Below are positions 1 to 8,463 of a stretch of DNA of 24,073 nucleotides, piece after piece. The stretch is from Porphyromonadaceae bacterium UBA7141 (GTDB lineage: Bacteria > Bacteroidota > Bacteroidia > Bacteroidales > Muribaculaceae): assembly GCA_002491945.1 (NCBI GenBank), contig DKWX01000067.1, positions 1-24,073 on the forward strand, given 5' to 3'. Position numbers and translations under genes: made by a program. Each line of letters opens with the position of its first letter. Position 1 is the first letter of the stretch. Under the pieces are notes generated by a model. It saw nothing but the letters and a program-made list of their open reading frames with translations, was not told where the DNA came from and searched no databases.

Positions 1-72
1 AATCCCGAGAATCTTAAGCAAGCGATCCTTGAAAAGTGTCTGACGCGAATCGTAGGAATCAAAGAGGACTGA
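1..72 (+). CDS. C-terminal end of an unrecognised protein (partial)
   Basis: Frame 1 is open from the first base to a TGA at 70-72 and encodes 23 residues ending LTRIVGIKED. The stretch is too short to assign a family. It is supported as coding only because it reads in frame to a clean stop on the same strand as the next gene. No clear terminator hairpin follows it. About 120 bp of non-coding sequence separate it from the barrel gene at 194. Confidence 0.5.
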   Translation, partial: NPENLKQAILEKCLTRIVGIKED

Positions 73-193
73 CGGAGCCGCATGCCTTATCGGGTATCAC
101 ATTCTTATTCTTTCACCAAGCGGATGGCAATCAAGTCAACTGACCTGCTGCAATAAAGTCGAACCCGACCTATCCGCTCTTAACCGTCATCTT

Positions 194-2380
194 ATGAAGA
201 AACCTCTACACACCTTCATCTCTCCATTGATCATCGCTCCACTGGCACTCTGCATTCCACAGGCGTATGCGGCTTCCGCCGCTATCCCTTCCCCTCAGGA
301 GGAGCACAGCAGCCAGCCGGCATCAGAATCCACAGAAGAAGAAACTGCCGATCAGACGGTCACCGACCTCGATGAGTTCGTGGTGGAGGGGCGCACGCAG
401 CGCGTAGTGAAGAACGGTGTGGAATATACCCCTGCCAAGCAGACCAAAAAGATGGCACGCGATGCGACATCCCTGTTGCAGTACATGCAGATCCCGCAAC
501 TGAACATTTCACCGCTTGGCGGCAGCGTCACTACGCGTGCCGGTGCGGCAGTAGCATTCTTCATTGACTACATACCCGCTTCCGCACAAGACCTGAGCGG
601 ACTCCGTCCGGAAGATGTGTTAAGTGTGGAGGTACTCGACTATCCATCCGACCCGCGCTTTAACGGGAGTGAGCATGTGGTAAACTACATCATGCGCAAA
701 TATGAATGGGGTGGATATACAAAACTCGATGTGCAGGGACTGACATTGGCCTCTGACCTGCTTTCCGGTACATTATACTCGAAATTTACGGTCAAGAACT
801 GGACTATTGACGCAAATGCCTCGTCATCCATAATGCACGACAATCTGACAGAAGCCTACACTGAAGAGACTTTCCGGAATTTCAATTTCGGAGACCGCCA
901 TATCGACCGGCTTACACGCATCTCCTACACTCCCGATGACCAGCTCCTTAAAAGCAACTCACAGTGGGCATCGGTCAGGGCCATGTGGGCGAAACAGAAC
1001 ACCCGGATAATACATATCCTTTCATTCTCACGCAACGCAAATCCTACTTCCACGACCCGCTCGGAAGTGACATTCTCCGATGATATCCTACCACCGGCGG
1101 AATCATCGTCAGGCAGCTACAGTCAGAATCTCTCCCCTACTGTCAGAGGCAATTACTTTTTCAACTTTAACGGTCTGCAATCCCTGTTGATTGACTGGAG
1201 CTTCTGCTATTCCGGACTTCGCAGCAGCTCATTCTATCAGTTGGGTGATGAAGCTCCAATCAACAATTATAACAAAGAGCATGCGTATTCACCCGAAGTC
1301 ACACTGTACTACTCCAGGAACTTCCCTCGTAACAATACACTCCGGGCAATGTTCGCGACATCCAATTCGATTTACAACACTGATTACTACGGCACCGCCT
1401 ATAGCGGACGTCAGGATCTGCTATCATCCGAAAATCTGCTGTTTCTGGAATACATGAAATACTGGGACTGCGGACTCAACCTGTATTCGCGGGCCGGCGT
1501 ATCCTATTCCAAAGGACGTCTTAACGGTGAGACGATCCTCAGCAGCTGGAATCCCCGCCTCGGATTCCAGCTTCAATACCGCATCAACCAAAGCAACTCT
1601 GCCGATGTATCGGCATGGTGGGGCAACTCGCATCCCGAACCCTCGGTATCCAACACAGCAATCGTACAGACCAGCGAGTTGATGTGGCATACGGGTAATC
1701 CCGACATTAAGAACATTCTGTTCGCATCCGTTTTTGCCAATTATGCATACATCCCTACCAACTGGCTGAGTTTTTACGCCAACCTCTCCTATGTAGGGAA
1801 TCCGCGGCGCACGGCATATGAGTTTCTCGTCATGCCGGGGTATGACGGTCTGGTAGGCCGTACCGTCAACAGCGGCACGCTCCACTGCTACGATGCCCAG
1901 CTGACCGGAACGGTCAAATTATTCAACAACAGCCTGAACCTTCAGGCCGGTGTAAAGTTCAACCATACCGGATTCACAGGGATCGACGCACAGTCATTCA
2001 ACTACGTATCCTGTAACCTTTCCGCCAACTATTTCATCGGAAACGTCGCTCTGACACTCTACTACAATTCTCCCCAGAAGTATTCAGGACTCGGCAACAA
2101 CGGTCAGATTTTCTGGAACAAGAGCACATATGGAGTAGCCGCATCCTATTCGCTGCGCAACTTCAAGGCCGACCTGCTGTTCGGCGGATGGTTCGGCAAC
2201 GGACGCCAGTATTCCAGTTTAAATTCCGAACACTATTCGGTATATTCATGGAATGCCAGCAACAACTACTCTCGCTTCCTGCGTCTCACCCTCTCCTACA
2301 CGCTGCCATACGGCAAACTCGTAGACCGCAACAACGAGCTGCAGACCTCCGGCGCCGTCAACTCCGCAATCCTCAAATGA
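194..2380 (+). CDS. TonB-dependent receptor-like outer membrane beta-barrel protein (OMP_b-brl_3 type)
   Basis: This 728-residue protein starts with a signal peptide (about residues 1-27, cleavage near AYA-ASA). A short acidic linker follows, then a TonB-box-like LDEFVVEG at 59-66. A plug-like domain lies at about 70-170, with the family-typical phrases FIDYIPAS and LSGLRPEDVLSVEVLDYP. The rest is rich in aromatic beta-strands and ends YGKLVDRNNEL...SAILK, the usual C-terminus of Bacteroidales barrels of this family. Unlike many relatives it has no carboxypeptidase-like N-terminal domain before the plug. It should sit in the outer membrane; substrate and true TonB dependence are unknown. No SusD partner is adjacent, so a polysaccharide utilisation role is not supported. 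The start at 194 fits the signal peptide. Confidence 0.85.
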   Translation: MKKPLHTFISPLIIAPLALCIPQAYAASAAIPSPQEEHSSQPASESTEEETADQTVTDLDEFVVEGRTQRVVKNGVEYTPAKQTKKMARDATSLLQYMQIPQLNISPLGGSVTTRAGAAVAFFIDYIPASAQDLSGLRPEDVLSVEVLDYPSDPRFNGSEHVVNYIMRKYEWGGYTKLDVQGLTLASDLLSGTLYSKFTVKNWTIDANASSSIMHDNLTEAYTEETFRNFNFGDRHIDRLTRISYTPDDQLLKSNSQWASVRAMWAKQNTRIIHILSFSRNANPTSTTRSEVTFSDDILPPAESSSGSYSQNLSPTVRGNYFFNFNGLQSLLIDWSFCYSGLRSSSFYQLGDEAPINNYNKEHAYSPEVTLYYSRNFPRNNTLRAMFATSNSIYNTDYYGTAYSGRQDLLSSENLLFLEYMKYWDCGLNLYSRAGVSYSKGRLNGETILSSWNPRLGFQLQYRINQSNSADVSAWWGNSHPEPSVSNTAIVQTSELMWHTGNPDIKNILFASVFANYAYIPTNWLSFYANLSYVGNPRRTAYEFLVMPGYDGLVGRTVNSGTLHCYDAQLTGTVKLFNNSLNLQAGVKFNHTGFTGIDAQSFNYVSCNLSANYFIGNVALTLYYNSPQKYSGLGNNGQIFWNKSTYGVAASYSLRNFKADLLFGGWFGNGRQYSSLNSEHYSVYSWNASNNYSRFLRLTLSYTLPYGKLVDRNNELQTSGAVNSAILK

Positions 2381-2487
2381 CCGACGCCGCGCCGGCCATC
2401 CCCTCCGCACCGATGCCGCAATTTAACATATGCCGCCACGAACCTTTCAGCAAGCCGCAGTGTTATAACAGCGACTCCGGGATATAT

Positions 2488-2517
2488 CGCGCCCCCTGTC
2501 ACCCGGCAGGGGGCGCG
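2488..2517 (+). terminator. Strong GC hairpin after the barrel gene, no T-tract
   Basis: An 11-bp perfect stem (CGCGCCCCCTG at 2488-2498 and its complement at 2507-2517) encloses an 8-nt loop. It lies about 110 bp after the barrel gene stop. There is no run of T on either side, so it may be an RNA-stabilising or pausing hairpin rather than an intrinsic terminator. Nothing else recognisable lies in 2381-2602, apart from a weak -7-like TAATTTTA at 2587-2594 just before the next gene. Confidence 0.45.
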
Positions 2518-2602
2518 TGGCATTTGCGGAGCGCCGGCAGCGGACGATTCCCACTGCCGCAAATCACGTAAGTATAGCTAATTTATTAATTTTACAGACG
2601 TT

Positions 2603-2833
2603 ATGAAAAGATTCATGATCTGCGCAGCCTCCATCGCAATGCTCGGTCTGGTCGCCTGCAGCAACAAAGATTCCCAAACCACTGACTCACTGACAGACTC
2701 AGTAGACGTAAATGTAGCTGAACAGACCCAGATGAGTGTCGATTCAATCAGCCCGGATTCAGCCGTGATCAATGTGCAGCATACCGTAGTGGAGACCGTA
2801 ACTCCCATAGCCGACAGCACCGCACAGAAATGA
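2603..2833 (+). CDS. Small lipoprotein, function unknown
   Basis: This 76-residue protein has a lipoprotein signal MKRFMICAASIAMLGLVAC, with the lipobox Cys at residue 19. A short mature chain rich in Ser, Thr, Asp and Val follows, with no recognised domain (SNKDSQTTDSLTDSV...). It is probably an acylated envelope peptide. The start is fixed by the signal peptide. A weak TAATTTTA box ends only 8 bp before the ATG, so the 5' leader may be very short. A hairpin follows 26 bp after the stop, which suggests a single-gene unit. An overlapping 80-residue frame on the other strand is taken as a shadow because this strand gives a proper signal peptide. Confidence 0.7.
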   Translation: MKRFMICAASIAMLGLVACSNKDSQTTDSLTDSVDVNVAEQTQMSVDSISPDSAVINVQHTVVETVTPIADSTAQK

Positions 2834-2858
2834 CCCCTCTCATCTCCTACACCATCAC

Positions 2859-2893
2859 AAGGCTCCCTGCGCCACGACGGCGGAGGGAGCCTT
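2859..2893 (+). terminator. Terminator hairpin after the small lipoprotein gene
   Basis: A 10-bp perfect stem (AAGGCTCCCT at 2859-2868, complement at 2884-2893) carries additional GC pairing inside the loop and is followed by TTAT. The T-run is short, but the position right after the small lipoprotein gene fits termination. Confidence 0.65.
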
Positions 2894-2972
2894 TATGTAA
2901 GTCAGCCGCCCACTCCTCTCTTAAGATTTTTTGAAAAATCGTGTGCCAATTAACATTTTCGGCCGATTTTAT

Positions 2973-3003
2973 TTTGAAGTGGCATTATTTTATATTACCT
3001 TTA
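2973..3003 (+). promoter_or_regulatory. Bacteroidetes-type promoter for the sorting-domain protein gene
   Basis: TTTG at 2973-2976 and TACCTTTA at 2996-3003 are separated by 19 bp, close to the Bacteroidetes sigma-ABfr consensus TTTG-N19-TAnnTTTG. Transcription would begin near 3010, about 17 nt before the ATG at 3027. A palindrome (GATTTTT, TG, AAAAATC at 2925-2940) lies upstream and could be an operator or just A/T-rich promoter context. Confidence 0.65.
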
Positions 3004-3026
3004 CATCGAAAAGTGACTACTAAGGT

Positions 3027-3392
3027 ATGACGACCCGCCGTTTCCATATCAACCGACTGATTACCCGCGGATTCCGCTGCATAATTCTGATGCTTGCATT
3101 CCTCGCGGCATCGCCGTACGCCGCTTCAGCGGCATCGCCGAAATGGGAGCAGGTAAAAAGCGGGCACCCCGATGTGAAGTCGGCGGCAGCCGACTCCGAC
3201 ACAGAAATACGCACCGCCCGGGGAATAATCGAGGTCAGTGCCTCGCGTCCGGTACAGATTAAAGTCTACACAATTCTCGGACAAATCGTAAGCCGCGACA
3301 GTCTTCCGGCAGGCACCTCACGCCTGACCGTCCAGGCTCACGGCATATACATAATCCGAATCGGCGACCTCACCTGCAAAGTAGCCCTCTGA
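3027..3392 (+). CDS. Small secreted protein consisting mainly of a T9SS-like C-terminal sorting domain
   Basis: This protein has 121 residues. An N-terminal signal peptide (basic residues, then a hydrophobic core at 18-30, cleavage near YAASA-AS at 35) is followed by only about 25 residues of linker. The remaining part (about 66-121) has the strand pattern of type IX secretion type A sorting domains: GIIEVSA, IKVYTILGQIV, LPAGTSRL, HGIYIIRIGD and a terminal KVAL. In the known family this domain sits at the end of large cargo proteins and is removed after export. Here there is almost no cargo, so a surface-peptide or regulatory role is possible but unproven. The well-placed promoter at 2973-3003 supports the start. 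No T9SS component gene is visible in the window. Confidence 0.65.
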   Translation: MTTRRFHINRLITRGFRCIILMLAFLAASPYAASAASPKWEQVKSGHPDVKSAAADSDTEIRTARGIIEVSASRPVQIKVYTILGQIVSRDSLPAGTSRLTVQAHGIYIIRIGDLTCKVAL

Positions 3393-3484
3393 GCAAACAC
3401 CTCTCCCACCATCTACCCTCTCCTCTGCCAACATGACAAAACAGATTATATGATCTAACATAAATCTTAGTTACCGACACTGAC

Positions 3485-4519
3485 ATGAAAGAAACAAATC
3501 TCGACTGGGCGAAGCTCTCCTTCTCCTACACGAAGACCGACTACAATGTGCGCTGCACATTCAAGGACGGCAAATGGGGTCCGATTGAAGTTACTGACTC
3601 CGAATACGTGCCCCTGCATATCGCAGCTTCCTGTCTGCACTACGGTCAGGAATCGTTTGAGGGTCTGAAGGCCTTCCGCGGCAAAGACGGCAAGGTCAGA
3701 GTGTTCCGCATGGAAGAGAACGCCAAGCGATTCATCAGCTCGGCCGAAGGAATCGCCATGCAGCCGATGCCCGTAGAGCTTTTCTGCGAAATGGTGCGTA
3801 AAGTGGTGAAACTCAACGAACGTTTCATCCCTCCCTATGGCACAGGCGCATCTCTCTACATTCGTCCGCTGGAAATCGGCATATCTCCTCTCGTTGGTGT
3901 AAGCCCCGCCACCGAATATATGGTGATAATGCTCGTCACTCCCGTCGGACCATACTTCAAGAATGGATTCAATCCGATTAAGGTCTGTATGTCGAGAGAA
4001 TATGACCGCGTGGCTCCCAAAGGAACTGGCGCCATCAAAATCGGCGGCAACTACGCTGCTTCTCTTGTGGCAGGAGAAAAGGCCCACCACAACGGCTACT
4101 CTGTGATGCTATACCTCGACCCGAAAGAGAAAAAATATCTCGATGAGTGCGGTGCAGCCAACTTCTTCGGTATCAAGGACAACACCTACATCACTCCCAA
4201 CTCCGAGACTGTGCTCCCCTCTATTACCAACAAATCTCTAACACAGCTCGCCACCGACCTGGGCATGACCGTCGAGCGCCGGCCGATCACTATCGACGAA
4301 CTCGAATCATTTGAAGAATGCTCCGCCTGTGGCACAGCTGCCGTATGCTCTCCCATCGGGCAGATCGATGATTTGGAGACAGGCAAGGTCTACACATTCG
4401 GCGAACCCGGTGTAGCCGGAAAGATGACCAAGGCTCTCTACGACAAGCTCCGCGGCATCCAGTATGGCGAAGAACCTGACACTCACGGTTGGTGCGAAAT
4501 CATCGAAAGCGAGAACTGA
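3485..4519 (+). CDS. ilvE: Branched-chain-amino-acid aminotransferase
   Basis: This 344-residue fold-type IV PLP enzyme catalyses reversible transamination of Leu, Ile and Val with 2-oxoglutarate in the cytoplasm. YGQESFEGLKAF at 53-64 is the conserved N-terminal motif of the long (type II) BCAT group. The PLP Schiff-base lysine should be K185 in TGAIKIGGNYAAS, and the cofactor-phosphate loop region contains YLDECGAANFFGI. The C-terminal CGTAAVCSPI motif is also present. Length is normal for the group (about 340-360). The gene stands alone, with no other ilv or leu genes beside it, and is followed by a strong hairpin. No attenuator or T-box is visible in the roughly 90-bp leader. Confidence 0.93.
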   Translation: MKETNLDWAKLSFSYTKTDYNVRCTFKDGKWGPIEVTDSEYVPLHIAASCLHYGQESFEGLKAFRGKDGKVRVFRMEENAKRFISSAEGIAMQPMPVELFCEMVRKVVKLNERFIPPYGTGASLYIRPLEIGISPLVGVSPATEYMVIMLVTPVGPYFKNGFNPIKVCMSREYDRVAPKGTGAIKIGGNYAASLVAGEKAHHNGYSVMLYLDPKEKKYLDECGAANFFGIKDNTYITPNSETVLPSITNKSLTQLATDLGMTVERRPITIDELESFEECSACGTAAVCSPIGQIDDLETGKVYTFGEPGVAGKMTKALYDKLRGIQYGEEPDTHGWCEIIESEN

Positions 4520-4550
4520 CCAGCCGCCCTTCCGCCTGAACAATCTATAG

Positions 4551-4583
4551 TAGCTATCCCGGCCAGTAATGCCGGGGTAGCTA
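4551..4583 (+). terminator. Terminator hairpin after ilvE
   Basis: A 13-bp stem with one G-T pair (TAGCTATCCCGGC at 4551-4563 with GCCGGGGTAGCTA at 4571-4583, 7-nt loop) is followed by TTTAC. It starts 31 bp after the ilvE stop. A -7-like TACATTTG at 4586-4593 follows at once, so the ilvE end and the next promoter are tightly packed. Confidence 0.7.
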
Positions 4584-4585
4584 TT

Positions 4586-4593
4586 TACATTTG
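4586..4593 (+). promoter_or_regulatory. Putative -7 element for the HD-domain gene
   Basis: TACATTTG matches TAnnTTTG. A clear -33 TTTG is not seen at the right distance, where the ilvE terminator lies. If used, transcription starts near 4600. That would put the possible TTG start at 4591 upstream of the mRNA and favour the ATG at 4642. Confidence 0.4.
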
Positions 4594-4641
4594 AAATACA
4601 TCGGAATCATCCTCCTTCACTATCATTCCACACCTCAAGAT

Positions 4642-5172
4642 ATGGATATCAACAGATTCTACCCCGCCGACCCGGCACTCCATGACCTGCTCTATACCCA
4701 CTCGCGTGCAGTGGCAGACCTTGCTCTTGAGATAAACGCACGACATCCGGAACTTGGAGCCGACTCTCAGTTTATCGAAGATGCCGCTATGCTCCACGAC
4801 ATCGGAATCGTTGCCTGCAATGCCCCGTCCATACACTGCCACGGCCAACTCCCATACATCTGTCACGGCATCGAGGGCGCCCGCATCCTGGCTGAAGCCG
4901 GACTGCTGCGACACGCTCTCGTCTGCGAACGGCACACCGGATCCGGAATCACTGCCGAAGAGATTGCCGACAATGCCCTTCCGCTACCCGAACGCGACAT
5001 GCTCCCGATATCACCCGAAGAGAAGATAATCTGCTATGCCGATAAGTTCTATTCCAAAAATCCGGCCTCGCTTATGCGACGAAAGACGCTTGATGAAGTG
5101 TTAAAAGATATGGAGAGACACGGAGCCGCACCTCTCCGCAGATTCCTTGAACTGCACAAAATGCTTGGATAA
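4642..5172 (+). CDS. HD-domain phosphohydrolase, substrate unknown
   Basis: Starting at the ATG at 4642 this is a 176-residue protein. It has the HD superfamily metal-binding pattern: H20 in THSRAV, H52-D53 in MLHDIG, H75, H98 in ERHTGSG and D134 in CYADKFYS. This resembles the small predicted metal-dependent hydrolases of the TIGR00295/YedJ type. It is probably cytoplasmic and acts on a phosphate ester or nucleotide. The reading frame is open upstream to a TTG at 4591, but that codon overlaps the -7-like box, and the family usually starts close to the first His, so I chose the ATG. The next gene is lptD, which has its own promoter, so a shared role is not implied. Confidence 0.8.
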   Translation: MDINRFYPADPALHDLLYTHSRAVADLALEINARHPELGADSQFIEDAAMLHDIGIVACNAPSIHCHGQLPYICHGIEGARILAEAGLLRHALVCERHTGSGITAEEIADNALPLPERDMLPISPEEKIICYADKFYSKNPASLMRRKTLDEVLKDMERHGAAPLRRFLELHKMLG

Positions 5173-5274
5173 TACTCGCTATAAATCAAACAATTACAAC
5201 ATTCACCCCACAGCCAGGCCATCGCTGAAGGCAGCACCGCACTGCCGATTATCCGGCATAGTGATGCCGACTGC

Positions 5275-5307
5275 ATTGCACACTTAGCGTTTTTTTTGCT
5301 AACTTTG
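5275..5307 (+). promoter_or_regulatory. Promoter of lptD
   Basis: TAACTTTG at 5300-5307 is a perfect TAnnTTTG -7 box, with ATTG at 5275-5278 at a 21-bp spacing as a weaker -33 box. Transcription is expected near 5313. The same TAACTTTG octamer occurs at 8449 and 13200. A small hairpin (CGGCAT/ATGCCG at 5254-5269) lies just upstream and could end the HD-gene transcript. Confidence 0.6.
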
Positions 5308-5376
5308 CATGAAATTCGCCTTTTTGCCGACACGGCAGTGGGCTCAAGGCATTACTTTCCTGATACCGAAAAAATC

Positions 5377-8283
5377 GTGAAGCGACTGATCCCATACCTT
5401 ATGATATCGGGGGTCGTGGCTCTGGCCACGGCCACTCCGGGCACATCCCCACGCAAGGTATCCACCAACCGTGGCGGATGGGAAGGCTTCACACATGCCG
5501 ACACAGTGCCTCCGATGCTGCCCGATGCCGACTCCCGCGCGATGTCCGACACCGTCGCGCATATACCGCTTATTGCCGACAGCACCGGCTCACCGATCCC
5601 CTACACCGCCGACTCCCTACCCCATGCCTCAGCCGACTCCACGCGCCTCACGGCCCGGCGCGATTCAGGCGCCGGCATTCCGGCCGACAGAATGCGCATG
5701 TCGCGCATCAACCTCGACCCCAACAACTCTGATCTGTCCGGGGCCGTCACCTTCTCGGCAAAAGACTCAATGCTGCTCATCGGCCAGGACAATGCATTCC
5801 TATATGGCGACGGCCAGGTGGAATACGAGAAATTCAAGCTCAACTCTGCAAAAATCCAGATGTTTCTCGATTCTGCCACTGTAGCCGCGACAGGTATGCC
5901 CGATTCTACAGGGGCCATCAGCGGCAACCCCATCTTCTCCGAGGGAGGCACAACCTATGAATCCGAGGGGATGCGGTATAACTTCAAGTCTGAGCGAGGC
6001 TACATCTCCAACGTCATCACCGAGCAGGGAGAGGGATATCTGCAAAGCGCCGTGACCAAGAAAAATGCCGACGGCTCTTTCTTCCTCGAAAACGGTAAAT
6101 ACACCACCTGCGACAATCACGAGCATCCACACTTCTACTTCAACATCACGCGAGGGAAAATGCGCCCGAAAAAGGATGTGGTCACAGGTCCGGCATATAT
6201 GGTGCTGGCTGATGTGCCGCTGCCGCTGGCTCTTCCGTTCGGCTACTTCCCATTCTCCAAAGACTATTCAAGCGGCATAATATTCCCCTCTTTCGGTGAA
6301 GATTACAACCGCGGATTCTATATGCGTGACGGCGGCTACTACTTCGCCATCTCCGACTACGTCGACCTCGCGCTGCGCGGCGAAATCTACACCAAGGGAT
6401 CATGGGGGCTGTCCGGGCACTCATCCTATAGGAAGCGCTACAAGTTCAGCGGCTCGTTCGACATATCCTATATCACTACAATCTATGGCGACAAGGGTAT
6501 GCCCGACTATTCGAAGCAGAACAACTTCCAGGTAATCTGGAGCCACACGATGGACACCAAGGCCAACCCGAACCTCAACTTCTCGGCCTCGGTCAACTTC
6601 ACGACATCCGGCTACACGCGCAACGACCTCAACTCATATTACAACAACTCCTTCACTGAGAATACAAAATCCTCCACAGTCAACCTCACCTACCGATTCC
6701 CCGGCTCAAAGTGGAGCATGTCGGCAAATATGGCAGTGTCGCAGCGCACTCAAGACTCCACGCTATCTGTCAGCTTCCCCAACCTGACAGTCACTCTGGC
6801 ACAGACCAACCCGTTCAAACGGAAAAAGAGTGTCGGAGGCGAACGATGGTATGAAAAAATACGACTCTCATACACCGGACAGTTCCAGAACTCGCTGACA
6901 GCACAGCAGAACCAGTTCTTCAAAAAAAACCTGATAAAAGACTGGCGCAACGGATTCAAGCACTATATGCCGATTTCGGCCACTTTCTCGCTGTTCAAGT
7001 ACATCAACGTCTCACCGCAGATTACGCTCAACGACCGAATGTACACCTCCAAGATCCGACGCCAGTGGGACCCGAATGCCAATGCCGAGGTATGCGATAC
7101 GCTCTACTCATTCTACAACGTATTCGACTTCAACGCCTCGCTCAGCTTTGACACTAAAATCTACGGTTTCTATCAGCCTCTGAAATTCCTTGGCGACAAG
7201 GTCCAGATGATACGCCATGTGCTCACCCCCACCGTGTCGCTGTCAGCCGCACCCGACTTCTCCGCTCCCGGATGGGGAATCTATGGAAATTACCAGTATA
7301 CCGACGCGCAAGGTGTGCGGCAGAACCGACGCTACAACTACTTCCAGCACACCCTCTTTGGCGCACCATCGGCAGGAAAATCGGGAGTAATCAGCGTCAA
7401 CCTGGCCAACAATCTGGAAATGAAGGTGAAATCAGATGCCGACAGCACCGGAGTAAAGAAAATATCGCTCATCGAGAACTTCACAATCGGCCAGAGCTAC
7501 AACTTCGCCGCCGACTCGATGAACTGGAGCAACGTCACCACATCGATTATGCTCCGCCTTGTAAAAAACTTCAACCTCAACCTCAACGCCAACTGGGACC
7601 CATATACCTATCGCCTTACGGCCTCGGGCACCCCGGTGCGCGTCAATATCCCCCGCTGGAAAGCCGGAAAGGGATGGGTGCGCCTCGCCTCCACAGGCAC
7701 TTCATTCTCCTACACCTTCAACAATGCCACCTTCAAATGTAAAAAAGATCCCGCCAAAAAAGAAGGCGACGATTCTGATGCCTCCGACTCCGACAACATG
7801 ACCGAAGAAGAGGCTTTCGCCGGAAATTCAGAACCGGATGATTTCAAAAACCGTGTGGCAATGCGCCGCGCCAACGCGCGCAAGGAGGAGCAGCAGAGCG
7901 ATGCCGATGGTTATACCCCCTGGGAATGCCCCTGGAGTCTGACCGTCAACTACTCCATCAATTACGGATACGGAGATTTCAACTACGACAAGCTCGAATA
8001 CAACGGGAAGTGGACTCAGAATCTGTCACTGTCGGGCAACATCCGCCCCACGCCCAACTGGAGCTTCTCCATGTCGGCATCCTACAACTTCGACCTCAAG
8101 AAGATAGCCTACATGAACTGCACCATCACCCGCGACCTGCACTGCTTCTCAATGTCAGCATCGTTTGTGCCGGTAGGCCCCTACAAGTCGTATAATTTCC
8201 ATATCGCCGTCAACTCGTCGATGCTCAAAGACCTGAAATACGACAAGCGGTCGTCTACCACCAACGGCATCAACTGGTATTGA
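5377..8283 (+). CDS. lptD: LPS-assembly protein LptD (Bacteroidetes type)
   Basis: This is an outer-membrane barrel that inserts lipopolysaccharide into the outer leaflet, working with LptE. The frame is open from a TTG at 5296, but that codon precedes the -7 box. The GTG at 5377 begins a proper signal peptide, (M)KRLIPYLMISGVVALATATPG, which gives 968 residues. A periplasmic LptA/OstA-like domain lies at about 121-243 (FSAKDSMLLIGQDNAFLYGDG, YESEGMRYNF). A conserved linker with NGKYTTCDNHEHPHFYF and FGYFPF follows, then the long C-terminal barrel rich in alternating Tyr, Phe and Ser. An acidic insertion at about 788-830 (GDDSDASDSDNMTEEE) probably forms an extracellular or periplasmic loop. 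Length fits the large Bacteroidetes LptD proteins. No lptE lies nearby. Confidence 0.85.
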   Translation: MKRLIPYLMISGVVALATATPGTSPRKVSTNRGGWEGFTHADTVPPMLPDADSRAMSDTVAHIPLIADSTGSPIPYTADSLPHASADSTRLTARRDSGAGIPADRMRMSRINLDPNNSDLSGAVTFSAKDSMLLIGQDNAFLYGDGQVEYEKFKLNSAKIQMFLDSATVAATGMPDSTGAISGNPIFSEGGTTYESEGMRYNFKSERGYISNVITEQGEGYLQSAVTKKNADGSFFLENGKYTTCDNHEHPHFYFNITRGKMRPKKDVVTGPAYMVLADVPLPLALPFGYFPFSKDYSSGIIFPSFGEDYNRGFYMRDGGYYFAISDYVDLALRGEIYTKGSWGLSGHSSYRKRYKFSGSFDISYITTIYGDKGMPDYSKQNNFQVIWSHTMDTKANPNLNFSASVNFTTSGYTRNDLNSYYNNSFTENTKSSTVNLTYRFPGSKWSMSANMAVSQRTQDSTLSVSFPNLTVTLAQTNPFKRKKSVGGERWYEKIRLSYTGQFQNSLTAQQNQFFKKNLIKDWRNGFKHYMPISATFSLFKYINVSPQITLNDRMYTSKIRRQWDPNANAEVCDTLYSFYNVFDFNASLSFDTKIYGFYQPLKFLGDKVQMIRHVLTPTVSLSAAPDFSAPGWGIYGNYQYTDAQGVRQNRRYNYFQHTLFGAPSAGKSGVISVNLANNLEMKVKSDADSTGVKKISLIENFTIGQSYNFAADSMNWSNVTTSIMLRLVKNFNLNLNANWDPYTYRLTASGTPVRVNIPRWKAGKGWVRLASTGTSFSYTFNNATFKCKKDPAKKEGDDSDASDSDNMTEEEAFAGNSEPDDFKNRVAMRRANARKEEQQSDADGYTPWECPWSLTVNYSINYGYGDFNYDKLEYNGKWTQNLSLSGNIRPTPNWSFSMSASYNFDLKKIAYMNCTITRDLHCFSMSASFVPVGPYKSYNFHIAVNSSMLKDLKYDKRSSTTNGINWY

Positions 8284-8381
8284 ACCCGGTCCCGACATCC
8301 ATATCGGCTGCCTGTCTGACCTATTGACTGACATCCGCACCTCTATCCGGCACGTCAGCCACACCCGCTTATGCCCCGATA

Positions 8382-8415
8382 TGCACATTTCCGCGGGCAG
8401 CGTGCAGATTTTTTT
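8382..8415 (+). terminator. Probable lptD terminator
   Basis: TGCAC at 8382-8386 pairs with GTGCA at 8402-8406, with a GC-rich interior, followed by a run of seven T at 8409-8415. The stem is short but the T-run is good. It lies about 100 bp after the lptD stop and before the next promoter. The rest of 8284-8381 shows nothing recognisable. Confidence 0.5.
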
Positions 8416-8426
8416 AACTGCTGATT

Positions 8427-8456
8427 TTTGATTATCGAAAATTATGCGTAACTTTG
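8427..8456 (+). promoter_or_regulatory. Promoter of the coiled-coil/zapA genes
   Basis: TTTG at 8427-8430 and TAACTTTG at 8449-8456 with an 18-bp spacer match the Bacteroidetes promoter pattern well. Transcription would start at about 8460-8463, directly before the ATG at 8464, so the mRNA is probably leaderless or has only a few leading bases. Confidence 0.65.
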
Positions 8457-8463
8457 TAAGCGT

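Noticed and set aside
194..2380. SusC-type polysaccharide utilisation locus
   Set aside because: No SusD partner, glycoside hydrolase or regulator is adjacent, and the barrel lacks the carboxypeptidase-like N-terminal domain typical of SusC.
3467..4090. 207-residue open frame on the - strand
   Set aside because: It is antisense to ilvE, whose motifs are unambiguous; no signal or domain on this strand.
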